Below, piece by piece: positions 26,599 to 34,856 of a stretch of DNA of 64,000 bases; position 1 is the first letter of the stretch; every line of letters begins with the position of its first letter. Origin of the DNA: Bacteroidota bacterium (GTDB lineage Bacteria > Bacteroidota > Bacteroidia > Flavobacteriales > Weeksellaceae). The stretch covers positions 310,001-374,000 of the forward strand of contig JAEXBS010000047.1 of NCBI GenBank assembly GCA_023393915.1, given 5' to 3'. The position numbers and the translations under genes are program-made. The notes below the pieces were generated by a model. That model saw only the letters and a list, made by a program, of their open reading frames with translations. It was not told where the DNA came from and searched no databases.

Positions 26599-27993
26599 TT
26601 ACAAGCCGTACTGGGACGAGCTAAATCCTAATTTTTTTAATCCTTCTTTAATTTCTGGAGCGTTCATAAAGAGTTTCCAAAGAAAGGAAGTCCGATGGTT
26701 TTCCACCATTGGAGCAATGGTTCCTTGATCAATGGCTAAGTATCGTGGAGTTACCCAATTATAATGTAAGCTATAGGCGTCGTAAGGCCCCATGGGTCCT
26801 ACTAATTTTTCTTTCTCTTCTTCGTACAAATAGCGAAGCATTACTAAGCTTTCTTGAGGAAGATAAGGCATACTGGAAAGCGAAGCCGTAGGAGAAATCA
26901 CTCCCGTATCATTGGATAGTGAATGTGCGCTATAAGTGGTCGAGCCGTTTGTAGCTCTCGAATAGCTCGCGGTCAGCCCCCATCCTTTCGCTCCGTATCC
27001 AGAAAAATTCTTTGGGTTTTGCAGAGCGTACTGATACATAATTTTCGCATGATTCATCACGGCATTACCGTAATTAACAAATTCATCCGAAAGACCTCTG
27101 GGGTCTAGTGCCAGAAAAGAATAATGGGACCAGAATAGGGGTCCTACAGAATTACGCTGGCCGTTATGAGCGACCTCTAGAGGCACACCATATAAGGAAG
27201 CACCTGAACGGATTGCACCTCCTCTGGCCCAGCCTGATGTATAGACCGATTTAGTGATTGGAAAAGTGGGGGAACTCGCTGCAAGTAGGTAAGTGATCAG
27301 TGTTTCATCAAATCCCTGAACTTTCATATTCATGGAAAAAGAATGATTGGGACTCCAATGCCAATAGAGAACCTCTTGCCCTTGAGTATACCAATTCCAT
27401 TCGATACCTTTCCATAGCTGATCCGCTTTTTTAGCTAAGTCCTTTTCTCTTTGCTCTAAAGAGTGAGCAAAGTACTCTCTAACACAAAGGAGTCCTTGCG
27501 CGAGAAAGGCGGTTTCCACTAAATCCCCACCATCGTCTAGAGAACTAAAGGGAAGAACTTTTCCATCGGAACCATTAAGCCAGTGAGGCCAAGCGCCATG
27601 AAACCGATCTGCAGACTGCAAAAAATCCAATTGTTTTTCGAGTCGGGATACAACTTCTTCTCGATTCAAAAATCCACGTTCAACACCTACTAGTAAATTT
27701 AAAAATCCAAAACCTGAGCCTCCCACTGAAATAACAGAACGATCTAAACCTGGATTTTCGATGTGGTAGCGCTCACGGGCAAGGCCTGATTGTTCCTCAG
27801 CATAATCCCAAAAGTACTTAATAACATCTTTTTGAACTTGATCCATAAGTTGTTGATCCGAAAGTTTTGGTTCCGGTACCTCAGGGGTAGGATCTGGATC
27901 CGGCTGAGGAACTGGAGACCCACGTTCTGGCGCAGAACAACTAAGTAATGCAAAAAGAAGAAATAGAACGGTATGAAAAGCCTTGTTTTTCAC
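26599..27993 (-). CDS. GH144-type glucanase lipoprotein (PF10091), copy 1
   Basis: A 464-residue lipoprotein; lipobox L-L-S-C with Cys19, then a Pro/Asp-rich linker (about 24-45) that would hold the enzyme away from the membrane. The catalytic domain aligns over its whole length with the downstream paralog: K-Y-F-W-D-Y-A-E, S-V-G-G-S-G-F-G-F-L, F-H-G-A-W-P-H-W, D-G-G-D-L-V-E-T-A-F-L and A-I-D-Q-G-T-I-A-P-M-V-E-N-H. The linker suggests this copy is the surface endo-enzyme and the other the periplasmic one, an inference. It starts after an internal terminator, so its expression may be lower than that of susCD. Confidence 0.82.
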   Translation of the reverse strand: MKNKAFHTVLFLLFALLSCSAPERGSPVPQPDPDPTPEVPEPKLSDQQLMDQVQKDVIKYFWDYAEEQSGLARERYHIENPGLDRSVISVGGSGFGFLNLLVGVERGFLNREEVVSRLEKQLDFLQSADRFHGAWPHWLNGSDGKVLPFSSLDDGGDLVETAFLAQGLLCVREYFAHSLEQREKDLAKKADQLWKGIEWNWYTQGQEVLYWHWSPNHSFSMNMKVQGFDETLITYLLAASSPTFPITKSVYTSGWARGGAIRSGASLYGVPLEVAHNGQRNSVGPLFWSHYSFLALDPRGLSDEFVNYGNAVMNHAKIMYQYALQNPKNFSGYGAKGWGLTASYSRATNGSTTYSAHSLSNDTGVISPTASLSSMPYLPQESLVMLRYLYEEEKEKLVGPMGPYDAYSLHYNWVTPRYLAIDQGTIAPMVENHRTSFLWKLFMNAPEIKEGLKKLGFSSSQYGL

Positions 27994-27997
27994 TTTT

Positions 27998-28037
27998 AAA
28001 AAATGGGCACTCTCGGTTCACAACCTTCATGCCCATT
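27998..28037 (-). terminator. Terminator inside the polysaccharide locus
   Basis: Stem aatgggca/tgcccatt (28002-28009 and 28030-28037) enclosing a small ggtt/aacc hairpin; minus-strand transcript ends in six U's. It separates the susCD-LamG genes from the enzyme genes. Confidence 0.65.
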
Positions 28038-28054
28038 CTATTATAGGTTAAAAA

Positions 28055-28894
28055 TTATCGATTTTGAGAAAATAGTGCGCTCACCTCCTGAGATGAAAGC
28101 GCTGTACTATACATTCGGAACTGATCGATTCCTCCAGTCCATGAATTCTTTAACCAGTCCCCTGCCCCTTGCTCAATTTGCTCAGCGGTAAACTCTTGAG
28201 GACCTGCACCAATTTTCAGTCCTGTGATTTTAGATTCTTCTAATACCACATTTCCATGATTGGTCCATTCGGGTTTAAAACTATGAGCCACTCCATCCTT
28301 ATAGAGGGTCATCACAGAGGTTCCTCCATCGTAAACAAAAGCTAAATGATGCCAATTGCCATCATAAAAACCTGTGACGGCATTTGCCCCAACCCATTCA
28401 AACCATTTTTCACCTGTAGCATCTTTCACAAAAAACTTCACAATCGGAGTCTCTACAGATCCTTCAGTTAAAAGAAACATTGTTCCTCCCGACCAGTGGT
28501 AAGAAGCATCAGTCGGCATACTGAAAATATGATCGGTTTGTAAATCACCTTTTTTTGCCCAAAGAGAAACAGTGAAACTTCCTGCAGTGGTCGCAAAATC
28601 ATTTGCGCTTGAATATTTGATGTATTTGTACTGCTCTCCTTGAATCGCCTTTCCACTAATCCCTTCTATTGATTGAAGTGGATTAGAACTAGGGAACTTG
28701 GCACGCACACTATCTACTGCATTCATTAGTTCATTCGAAGATTCGCCATCAAAGGCAGTATAAAATTTCAGAGGACCTCCTACCGGATTTGCATCCGTAG
28801 GAAAATCTCCTAATACAGGTCGTTCTAAATCTTGGCAAGAAACAACTGCTACTAAGGATAAAACCGCTAGCGTTTGTTTTATATACTTTTTCAT
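28055..28894 (-). CDS. LamG (concanavalin A-like) surface lipoprotein, putative glycan-binding protein
   Basis: A 279-residue lipoprotein with lipobox V-V-S-C and Cys20 lipidated. Residues about 45-275 form one laminin-G-3/concanavalin-A-like domain: Y-T-A-F-D-G near the start, S-F-T-V-S-L-W-A-K, then N-W-H-H-L-A-F-V-Y-D-G-G (the LamG hallmark), L-Y-K-D-G, and a final I-D-Q-F-R-M-Y block. No catalytic motif is seen. In the position directly after susD, such proteins are usually surface glycan-binding proteins; that role is inferred here. The gap after susD is 17 bases. Confidence 0.78.
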   Translation of the reverse strand: MKKYIKQTLAVLSLVAVVSCQDLERPVLGDFPTDANPVGGPLKFYTAFDGESSNELMNAVDSVRAKFPSSNPLQSIEGISGKAIQGEQYKYIKYSSANDFATTAGSFTVSLWAKKGDLQTDHIFSMPTDASYHWSGGTMFLLTEGSVETPIVKFFVKDATGEKWFEWVGANAVTGFYDGNWHHLAFVYDGGTSVMTLYKDGVAHSFKPEWTNHGNVVLEESKITGLKIGAGPQEFTAEQIEQGAGDWLKNSWTGGIDQFRMYSTALSSQEVSALFSQNR

Positions 28895-28911
28895 TTTGAA
28901 GTCTTTAGATA

Positions 28912-30384
28912 TTAATAATTAGGATTTTGAACCAAAATTCCTTGCGCTTTGTCTATGGCTTCTTGAGGGATTGGAAAGTGCATGTTTTTATTCTGATATC
29001 CTTTTGAAGCAAGAACTGTAATAGCGTCGTTCCAACGAACTAGATCATAGAATCTTTCAAACTCTAATGCAAATTCAAGACGTCTTTCTTTCTTAATTGC
29101 ATCTCGCATTGCAGCTTGGCCTACTGCAGTTGTAGCAGAAAGTCCTGCTCTCGAACGAATTTGATTAACATATGTTTGAGCTTTGGCAGTTTGCCCGGTC
29201 TCATTAGCTGCTTCTGCCGCCATTAAAATAACATCCGCATAACGCATAAGTTTCACGTTCTCCCACATATTTTTGTTATTGGCGTACTTCTCACGTTCCG
29301 CTGGAAAAGTGTATGCTTTTCCATTCCAGTACTTCTGCGCAAGTGGTGGCGAATCCGGCAGGGTTTTCAAACCGTAAATATCCAATTGTCCACTTTCTAA
29401 AATCGTTGTCTTCTTTCTTAGGTCATTAGGTTCATAGGCAGCAACAAGTCCTAAGGAAGGAACATTGAATCCCCAACCTAAATCCCATTCACCCGACCCT
29501 CTAACTCCTTGAGATTCGTAAAAGTTATTAGTATACTTAGTAGGATAATCGTACGTTTTTTGAACTTCAAAAATAGACTCTCTAGAATTATTTCCTGCCA
29601 GGGTAAACTCGAAATCATAAGTGGAACTCAGACTATAAACTCCCGAGTTAATGACTCCTTCGGATTGTGCTAAAGCCTGGGACCATTTCCCCTGATACAA
29701 ATAGAGTTTTGCAAGATAGGCCTGAGCCATTCCTTTTGTGGCTCTACCTAAATAGGCGGTAGGCCATTGTGTTGGTAGAGCAGCCATGGCTTCTAAAAGG
29801 TCTTTCTCAATTTGAGCGTCGACTTCTGCCACCGTATTTTTTGGTGCAATTTCGTCCTGTGGCTCATCAATGGAAAGCAGGATAATAGGAACTTCTCCGT
29901 AGTCTCTGCGCAATTGAAAATAGGCAAAACCACGAATGGCTTTCGCTTCCGCAATATTGGTCAGTGTACCTTCGGTTGTATCACCCGATGCTTCTGCATC
30001 ATTGATCAGTTCATTCGCATCAAAGATCAACTTATAATGCCCTTTCCAGTTATTATTGATATGTCCGTTGGTGGCAACATAAGCAAATCGGTCAAAGACA
30101 TTCCCATCAGTTGCTCCATCAGATTCTGTACTTCCTTTTTCACTATCATCAGATCGAATGATCCGAGTCCAAACTGAGGTAAAATCACTAATTCCTCCTT
30201 GAGATAGTAAGGTGCTGTAGAGTCCAAAAGCTTGGGCCTCAAAACCACCGACAGGAACTTCTCCCACGGTTGGTCGTCCTTCAGGTTTTAAATCCAAATA
30301 ATCACTGCTGCAACTTGAAAGTGCCAGAGCGCTACAGGACATTATTCCCGTCATTAGGTAAATTCGTATGTATTTAGTATTCAT
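28912..30384 (-). CDS. susD: SusD-family nutrient-binding outer-membrane lipoprotein
   Basis: A 490-residue SusD homolog, the lid of the SusCD importer that captures oligosaccharides at the cell surface. Signal peptide with lipobox L-S-S-C (Cys25). TPR-like helices appear in the N-terminal half (A-K-A-I-R-G-F-A-Y-F-Q-L-R-R-D-Y-G, T-K-G-M-A-Q-A-Y-L-A-K-L-Y), and the C-terminal RagB/SusD signature is M-R-Y-A-D-V-I-L-M-A-A-E-A and R-R-L-E-F-A-L-E-F-E-R-F-Y-D-L-V-R-W. It starts 12 bases after susC ends, so the two are translated from one message. Length is in the usual range. Confidence 0.93.
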   Translation of the reverse strand: MNTKYIRIYLMTGIMSCSALALSSCSSDYLDLKPEGRPTVGEVPVGGFEAQAFGLYSTLLSQGGISDFTSVWTRIIRSDDSEKGSTESDGATDGNVFDRFAYVATNGHINNNWKGHYKLIFDANELINDAEASGDTTEGTLTNIAEAKAIRGFAYFQLRRDYGEVPIILLSIDEPQDEIAPKNTVAEVDAQIEKDLLEAMAALPTQWPTAYLGRATKGMAQAYLAKLYLYQGKWSQALAQSEGVINSGVYSLSSTYDFEFTLAGNNSRESIFEVQKTYDYPTKYTNNFYESQGVRGSGEWDLGWGFNVPSLGLVAAYEPNDLRKKTTILESGQLDIYGLKTLPDSPPLAQKYWNGKAYTFPAEREKYANNKNMWENVKLMRYADVILMAAEAANETGQTAKAQTYVNQIRSRAGLSATTAVGQAAMRDAIKKERRLEFALEFERFYDLVRWNDAITVLASKGYQNKNMHFPIPQEAIDKAQGILVQNPNY

Positions 30385-30396
30385 CTTGCTTAAGTT

Positions 30397-33216
30397 TTAA
30401 AAAGTTACGTTTACACCAAAACTAGTGACTCTAGGGTTAGGATATCCACTACCATTGACCCCAAACTGTAAGGCTGATCCTCCTGATTCTGGAGTAAAGC
30501 CATTAACATGATCCCAAGTTTTTAAATTCTGTACATTGAAATAAACTTTTAAACCTTGGATATTGAGTCCACTCAAAAGATCAGGATTAAAATTATAACC
30601 CAACTGAACATTTCTGATTCTAAAGAAACTACCATCTTCAATCATATAAGTAGAGTTCTCCCGATTGTAAGCTGATTTACTGTAGCTACGAGGTTCCCAA
30701 TTGGAACTTCCAGCCTCTGTCCAGCGATCCAGTCTCTCCACACGGTAGTTAAACGGAGCAAAGGAATTTCCATTCCCCCAAGTTCTAAACACTTCGTTTC
30801 CGTAAACCCCAAAGAAATCTGCACTAAAATAAACACGTTTAAAATCTGCCCCAATAGAAAATCCATACGTAAAATCAGGAGTTGGATCCCCAATGATTCC
30901 TCTATCGTCTGGGGTAATGGAACCGTCCCCGTTCATATCTTTAAACTTAAGATCTCCAGGTCCGATATCTCCAACACTTGAAGGTGGAGACGCTAAGATA
31001 TCTGCATAAGATTGGTAAACTCCCTCTACAGTGTATCCGAAGAAAGCTCCGACCGGTGCACCCTTTCTAAAAATTGAAGGTCCTGAAAACACTTCGTACC
31101 CGTCTTCAAATACGCTAAGAACTTCTGTTTTAGTGGTCGTTAAGTTCGCATTAATATAATAATTAAAATTCTCCGAAATTTGATCTTTCCATGATGCAGT
31201 AAATTCAAATCCGTTGGACTGAATCGATCCCGCATTAGTAAAGAAATTAGTTGTTCCCGTTACATAGGTAAGCAAATCGTTTGTTTGCTTGTTGTAATAA
31301 GTCGCATCAAAAGAAAGTCTTCTTCCCAGCATTTGTGTCTCAATTCCCGCTTCATAGGATTCAATTTCTTCCCACTTCAAATTTTCATTTTCTTCAAAAG
31401 CTTTGATAAAGGCAGGATAAAGGAATCCATTAAATACTCCCGTTCCACCTTCTTGGTAGGTTGGATAATACAAGTAATTTCCTGGCACAAACTGGTTGCC
31501 TAAGGTACCGATGGATCCTTTTAATTTTAAAAGGTCGAAGAAATTCTGGTTGTCCATAAAAGCTTCTCGAGATACTTCCCAAGCGGCCCCTAAAGACCAG
31601 AACATCTGACTTCGGTTGGTTGGGGAGAGACGCGAAGAAGAGTCGTTTCTAATCGAAGCATTGAAGACGTATTTATTCGCATAATTATAAAGCAAACGAC
31701 CTAAGTAAGCCACCTGCGTTGCTTTATTTTGAATACTATTAACCTCTTTGGTTGTAGCATCTACGTAATCTGCACCAATATACCAAAATCTAGAATCGTA
31801 AGGAATCTGTCCTAGCGGACTAGAAAGACTTCCTTTTCCAGAAGCATTGAGCTCATAGAAATCATCATAAATGCTTGTAAAACCTGCCATTAAAGTTAAA
31901 TCGTGTTTGTCCCAACGATTTTTATAAGTTAGTAAGTGGTCTTGTTGAAAGGATTGTGTACGTCTTTCGTACTGACGAACTCCAGTTAAAATCCGACTAA
32001 TGAAAGGTGTGGTAGAGTTGGTTTCTTGAACATATAGATCAAATATTGGATCGTATCCTCTTCCGTTTCCTTGACGGTATTGGCCATAGAAATTAGATCG
32101 GAAAGTGAAATTATCTAAGAAATCAAACTCAAAATAAAGGTTAGGGTTGAATTGGAACTCTTTATTTTTCTGTGTATACTTTTGACCTTCGATAAAGGCG
32201 AGTGGATTAGCAATTTGCGCCGCTCCTAATTCTTGTGGCAATGAATTGTACATACCATAATACTCACCCTCAATCAAATTAATAGGTTCAACAACCGGTG
32301 TTGCATTAAGGGAAGATCCGAAACTATGAATTTGCGGTAGTTTAGAGAAAGATCCCGTGAATCCAACCCCTGCCCTAATATGATCTGTAATCTTTAGGTC
32401 ATCATTAAACTTCATCGTCATTCTAGAATAATCTTCGTATTTGATGGATCCTTCTTCGGTTTGATAACCAAAGGAAAAACTCACTCGGTTTTTTTCATTT
32501 CCGTTAGAAATGGAAACTCCGTGATTTGATACCATAGCTCCTTTCTTAGAAATCACATCCAACCAATTGGTGTTCGCATCAAACATGGAAAAACCTCCAT
32601 AGGGGCTAAGGCCCTGATTGACCATATCCTCATTATAAAGCATCCGGTACTGATCTCCATTAGTTACTTCAGGTTTCCCATCAAACGACTTGACCCCAAC
32701 TGAGGAAAAGAGGTTTACATTGGTCCTTCCACTCTTGCCTCGTTTAGTAGTAATAATGATGGCTCCATTGGCACCGCGGCTACCAAAAATAGCTAAAGAG
32801 GAAGGATCCTTAAGGATTTCCATCGATTCTATATCGCTTGGATTAACAAAGTCGATATTATTTACAAATACCCCATCCACAATATATTGTGGCTGTGTTT
32901 GGTTCACTGTCACTGTACCCCTAATACGTACATCGGCCTGGCTTCCCGGTTGCCCCGAATTCACAATCGACACCCCAGCTACTTTACCCTGAAGGGAATT
33001 CACGGGGTTGGACGCTGGTTTATCGGCGATCTGATCGCCGTCCACTTTTACAATAGATCCTGCTAAATCTCTCTTTTTTGCCGTCCCGTATCCTATCACA
33101 ACCACTTCATCGATACTTTGTTCACGCACCGTGTCTTGAGTGGTTTGTGCCTGCAAATCCGCACCAAAGTACAGCGCTGCAATAAGGCATGAAAACTTTA
33201 GATTCCTGTTTTTCAT
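30397..33216 (-). CDS. susC: SusC-family TonB-dependent outer-membrane transporter
   Basis: A 939-residue SusC/RagA-type TonB-dependent receptor. Signal peptide residues 1-23. The TonB box region D-E-V-V-V-I-G-Y-G-T lies at about residues 36-45, directly after the signal peptide; the plug domain follows (V-A-G-V-S-I-V-N-S-G-Q-P-G, R-I-R-G, P-Q-Y-I-V-D-G-V) with the SusC signature S-I-E-S-M-E-I-L-K-D, then the 22-strand barrel ending in V-N-V-T-F. It lacks the ~80-residue carboxypeptidase-like N-terminal domain common in SusC proteins. First gene of the locus, behind a TAnnTTTG promoter and a 5' UTR hairpin. Confidence 0.93.
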   Translation of the reverse strand: MKNRNLKFSCLIAALYFGADLQAQTTQDTVREQSIDEVVVIGYGTAKKRDLAGSIVKVDGDQIADKPASNPVNSLQGKVAGVSIVNSGQPGSQADVRIRGTVTVNQTQPQYIVDGVFVNNIDFVNPSDIESMEILKDPSSLAIFGSRGANGAIIITTKRGKSGRTNVNLFSSVGVKSFDGKPEVTNGDQYRMLYNEDMVNQGLSPYGGFSMFDANTNWLDVISKKGAMVSNHGVSISNGNEKNRVSFSFGYQTEEGSIKYEDYSRMTMKFNDDLKITDHIRAGVGFTGSFSKLPQIHSFGSSLNATPVVEPINLIEGEYYGMYNSLPQELGAAQIANPLAFIEGQKYTQKNKEFQFNPNLYFEFDFLDNFTFRSNFYGQYRQGNGRGYDPIFDLYVQETNSTTPFISRILTGVRQYERRTQSFQQDHLLTYKNRWDKHDLTLMAGFTSIYDDFYELNASGKGSLSSPLGQIPYDSRFWYIGADYVDATTKEVNSIQNKATQVAYLGRLLYNYANKYVFNASIRNDSSSRLSPTNRSQMFWSLGAAWEVSREAFMDNQNFFDLLKLKGSIGTLGNQFVPGNYLYYPTYQEGGTGVFNGFLYPAFIKAFEENENLKWEEIESYEAGIETQMLGRRLSFDATYYNKQTNDLLTYVTGTTNFFTNAGSIQSNGFEFTASWKDQISENFNYYINANLTTTKTEVLSVFEDGYEVFSGPSIFRKGAPVGAFFGYTVEGVYQSYADILASPPSSVGDIGPGDLKFKDMNGDGSITPDDRGIIGDPTPDFTYGFSIGADFKRVYFSADFFGVYGNEVFRTWGNGNSFAPFNYRVERLDRWTEAGSSNWEPRSYSKSAYNRENSTYMIEDGSFFRIRNVQLGYNFNPDLLSGLNIQGLKVYFNVQNLKTWDHVNGFTPESGGSALQFGVNGSGYPNPRVTSFGVNVTF

Positions 33217-33250
33217 AATGTTAACCTTTGATTAAATTCTCTCTATACCT

Positions 33251-33269
33251 AATAGACGCACGGTCTATT
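33251..33269 (-). promoter_or_regulatory. Stem-loop at the 5' end of the susC message
   Basis: Perfect 7-bp inverted repeat AATAGAC/GTCTATT with a 5-base loop. It lies just downstream of the predicted start site (near 33272) and about 35 bases before the susC ATG. It could be an operator or an mRNA-stabilising hairpin. Confidence 0.45.
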
Positions 33270-33278
33270 TTATTATCT

Positions 33279-33286
33279 CAAAATTA
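33279..33286 (-). promoter_or_regulatory. -7 box for the polysaccharide locus
   Basis: Minus-strand TAATTTTG matches TAnnTTTG, with a TTTG about 22 bases further upstream as a possible -33 element. Confidence 0.5.
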
Positions 33287-33430
33287 GAAAATATTTAGAA
33301 ATCTTTCACAAATTATTAACATTATTTCACTAAAACCTAGTATTTCAACTATTTGGCCAATGATATTTTGGCTCAATTTTTGGAAACTCATAGCATTATT
33401 CACTCCATAACACTTTAAACTCAACTTCTT

Positions 33431-34108
33431 ATGAAACTTAAAACCATCATAGTTGCCTCCCTTTCTACTGCAGTCGTTGCCGGAACTGCACAATCCTGTG
33501 TTGCCTTAGCAACTACAGGGGTGGGCCTTGCAGTGCTTAAACAAATCTTACTTGGCGGTATCTCTAGAGGAATCTCAGTTCTTGGAAACAAGCAAGCCTT
33601 CTTGCAAAATGACCTAATTGATATGGCACTACCCAAAGCATTAAGAGAAATCAATCAAATACTAGAACCTATCGCTCCTTCCCTTGTTGAAAACGAAAGA
33701 GATTATATTGCGCAGGCCGCAGTCTACACGGTAAAAATTGCAGAACCTATTTTAATTGATGCCGTTAATAGTTTGACCGCGCAAGATGTAATGCGAGTTT
33801 CTCAAGGTGGAAAAGGAGCAGCAACAGCCCTTTTGAAGGAGAAAACAGCTTCTCAACTTATGCTCGCCATTCAACCTAAAGTGGACGAAAAATTAAATGA
33901 ATTCGGTATTGTTCGAAGTCTCAACTTAGCCCTGCAAGGCAACCAACTTTTAGGAGGTATTTTAGGGGAAAGCAACCAAAATTACAATCTTGCATCTGGA
34001 GGACTTAGTAGATTAGCCTCAGAGCAAATGGTGGACGGACTCTTTAATATTATAGAATCCTACGAAAAACAGAACTCTATTCAGCTGCTGGAGGCACTTC
34101 AGAAATAG
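33431..34108 (+). CDS. DUF4197 family lipoprotein
   Basis: A 225-residue protein with a lipoprotein signal; the most likely lipidated residue is Cys23 (A-Q-S-C). The rest matches the mostly helical DUF4197 family: G-L-x-x-A-L-K-Q-I-L-type start, L-P-K-A-L-R-E-I near residue 70, A-A-x-x-A-V-N (here D-A-V-N-S-L-T-A-Q-D) and K-T-A-S-Q-L. The family occurs widely in Proteobacteria and Bacteroidota as periplasmic proteins of unknown function. It is divergent from susC and ahead of the DUF493 gene, which has its own promoter. Confidence 0.78.
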   Translation: MKLKTIIVASLSTAVVAGTAQSCVALATTGVGLAVLKQILLGGISRGISVLGNKQAFLQNDLIDMALPKALREINQILEPIAPSLVENERDYIAQAAVYTVKIAEPILIDAVNSLTAQDVMRVSQGGKGAATALLKEKTASQLMLAIQPKVDEKLNEFGIVRSLNLALQGNQLLGGILGESNQNYNLASGGLSRLASEQMVDGLFNIIESYEKQNSIQLLEALQK

Positions 34109-34121
34109 CTAAAAATTTCTG

Positions 34122-34129
34122 TACCTTTG
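34122..34129 (+). promoter_or_regulatory. -7 box for the DUF493 gene
   Basis: TACCTTTG matches TAnnTTTG, 44 bases upstream of the ATG at 34174. Confidence 0.45.
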
Positions 34130-34173
34130 CTCCGCTAAACTGTAATTTAGAACACCCTACAAATAGAGTTCTT

Positions 34174-34482
34174 ATGGACAAACCAGAACAACCAATGAGC
34201 ACCTCGCAAAGCGAAGATTTCTATAAAAATCTTAAAATTAAATTAGAAGAAAACCACAATTTTCCAGAGGATTATCTTTTCAAATTCATCTTTCCCAATG
34301 ATAATTCAAAGCTCACCGAGCTGTATCAAATTTTTGACAAGATGAAGTATACTATTTCTACAAGAGAAAGCAAGAATGGAAAATATTTATCAGCTAGTGT
34401 TTTAGCTTTCGTTCTGGACAGCAATCAGGTAGTTGAATTGTACAAGAACGTAGCAAAGATCGAGGGCGTGGTAATGCTGTAG
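34174..34482 (+). CDS. DUF493 (YbeD-like) family protein
   Basis: A 102-residue cytoplasmic protein. After a polar N-terminal tail (1-13) comes one ferredoxin-like ACT-type fold of the DUF493/YbeD family: F-P-E-D-Y-L-F-K-F-I-F-P, followed by S-T-R-E-S-K-N-G-K-Y-L-S-A-S-V and a last strand around V-E-L-Y-K-N-V-A-K-I-E-G-V-V-M-L. The function of YbeD is unknown; the fold suggests a small regulatory or ligand-binding role. It is convergent with the ArsC-like gene, 6 bases away. Confidence 0.82.
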   Translation: MDKPEQPMSTSQSEDFYKNLKIKLEENHNFPEDYLFKFIFPNDNSKLTELYQIFDKMKYTISTRESKNGKYLSASVLAFVLDSNQVVELYKNVAKIEGVVML

Positions 34483-34488
34483 AGAATA

Positions 34489-34839
34489 CTAGTCCGGTTG
34501 AATAAAAAATTTAGCACGCTCTAGTGGCCTAGCAATAATGGCCACTTGAGGACGCACTAATATAGGACGCTGAATAAGTGAAGGATTTTCACTAAGGAGC
34601 ATAATCCACTCTTCTTCTGTTCTTTCTTTTTGTGAAAATTCTTCTTTGTAAAGAGCATCATTGGTCCTTACGATTTCACTGGCCTTAAGGTCCAACTTTT
34701 TTAAGAGTGTTCTTATTTCCAGAGGCGTCAAAGGATCGTTAATTATATCGATTACCTCGAAGCTAACTCCGTTTTCATCTAAAAATTCAAGAACTCCTCG
34801 AGATTTGGAACACTCGTTATTGTGTAGTACTTTAATCAT
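34489..34839 (-). CDS. arsC: ArsC-family reductase (arsenate reductase, glutaredoxin type)
   Basis: A 116-residue thioredoxin-fold protein of the ArsC/YffB/Spx group. Cys10 sits at the active site in N-N-E-C-S-K-S-R-G and the conserved arginine is in I-Q-R-P-I-L-V. In ArsC, Cys reduces arsenate with glutathione/glutaredoxin. No arsenite pump or ArsR regulator is nearby, so the physiological role may be other than arsenate resistance; many chromosomal homologs are of unknown function. It follows the deoxynucleoside kinase gene by 17 bases and may be its operon partner. Confidence 0.8.
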   Translation of the reverse strand: MIKVLHNNECSKSRGVLEFLDENGVSFEVIDIINDPLTPLEIRTLLKKLDLKASEIVRTNDALYKEEFSQKERTEEEWIMLLSENPSLIQRPILVRPQVAIIARPLERAKFFIQPD

Positions 34840-34856
34840 CTATACAATCCTTCTTT

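Larger units (their letters stand above)
22130..33216 (-). other. Polysaccharide utilization locus, probably for beta-1,2-glucan
   Basis: Seven same-strand genes with gaps of 2-61 bases: susC, susD, LamG lipoprotein, two PF10091 (GH144-type) glucanases, an esterase and a GH3 glucosidase. One promoter precedes susC; a terminator lies after the LamG gene and another after GH3. The gene set matches the logic of a beta-1,2-glucan locus: surface binding, endo-cleavage by GH144, import by SusCD, and cleavage of sophoro-oligosaccharides by GH3. No regulator is encoded in the locus. Confidence 0.65.
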
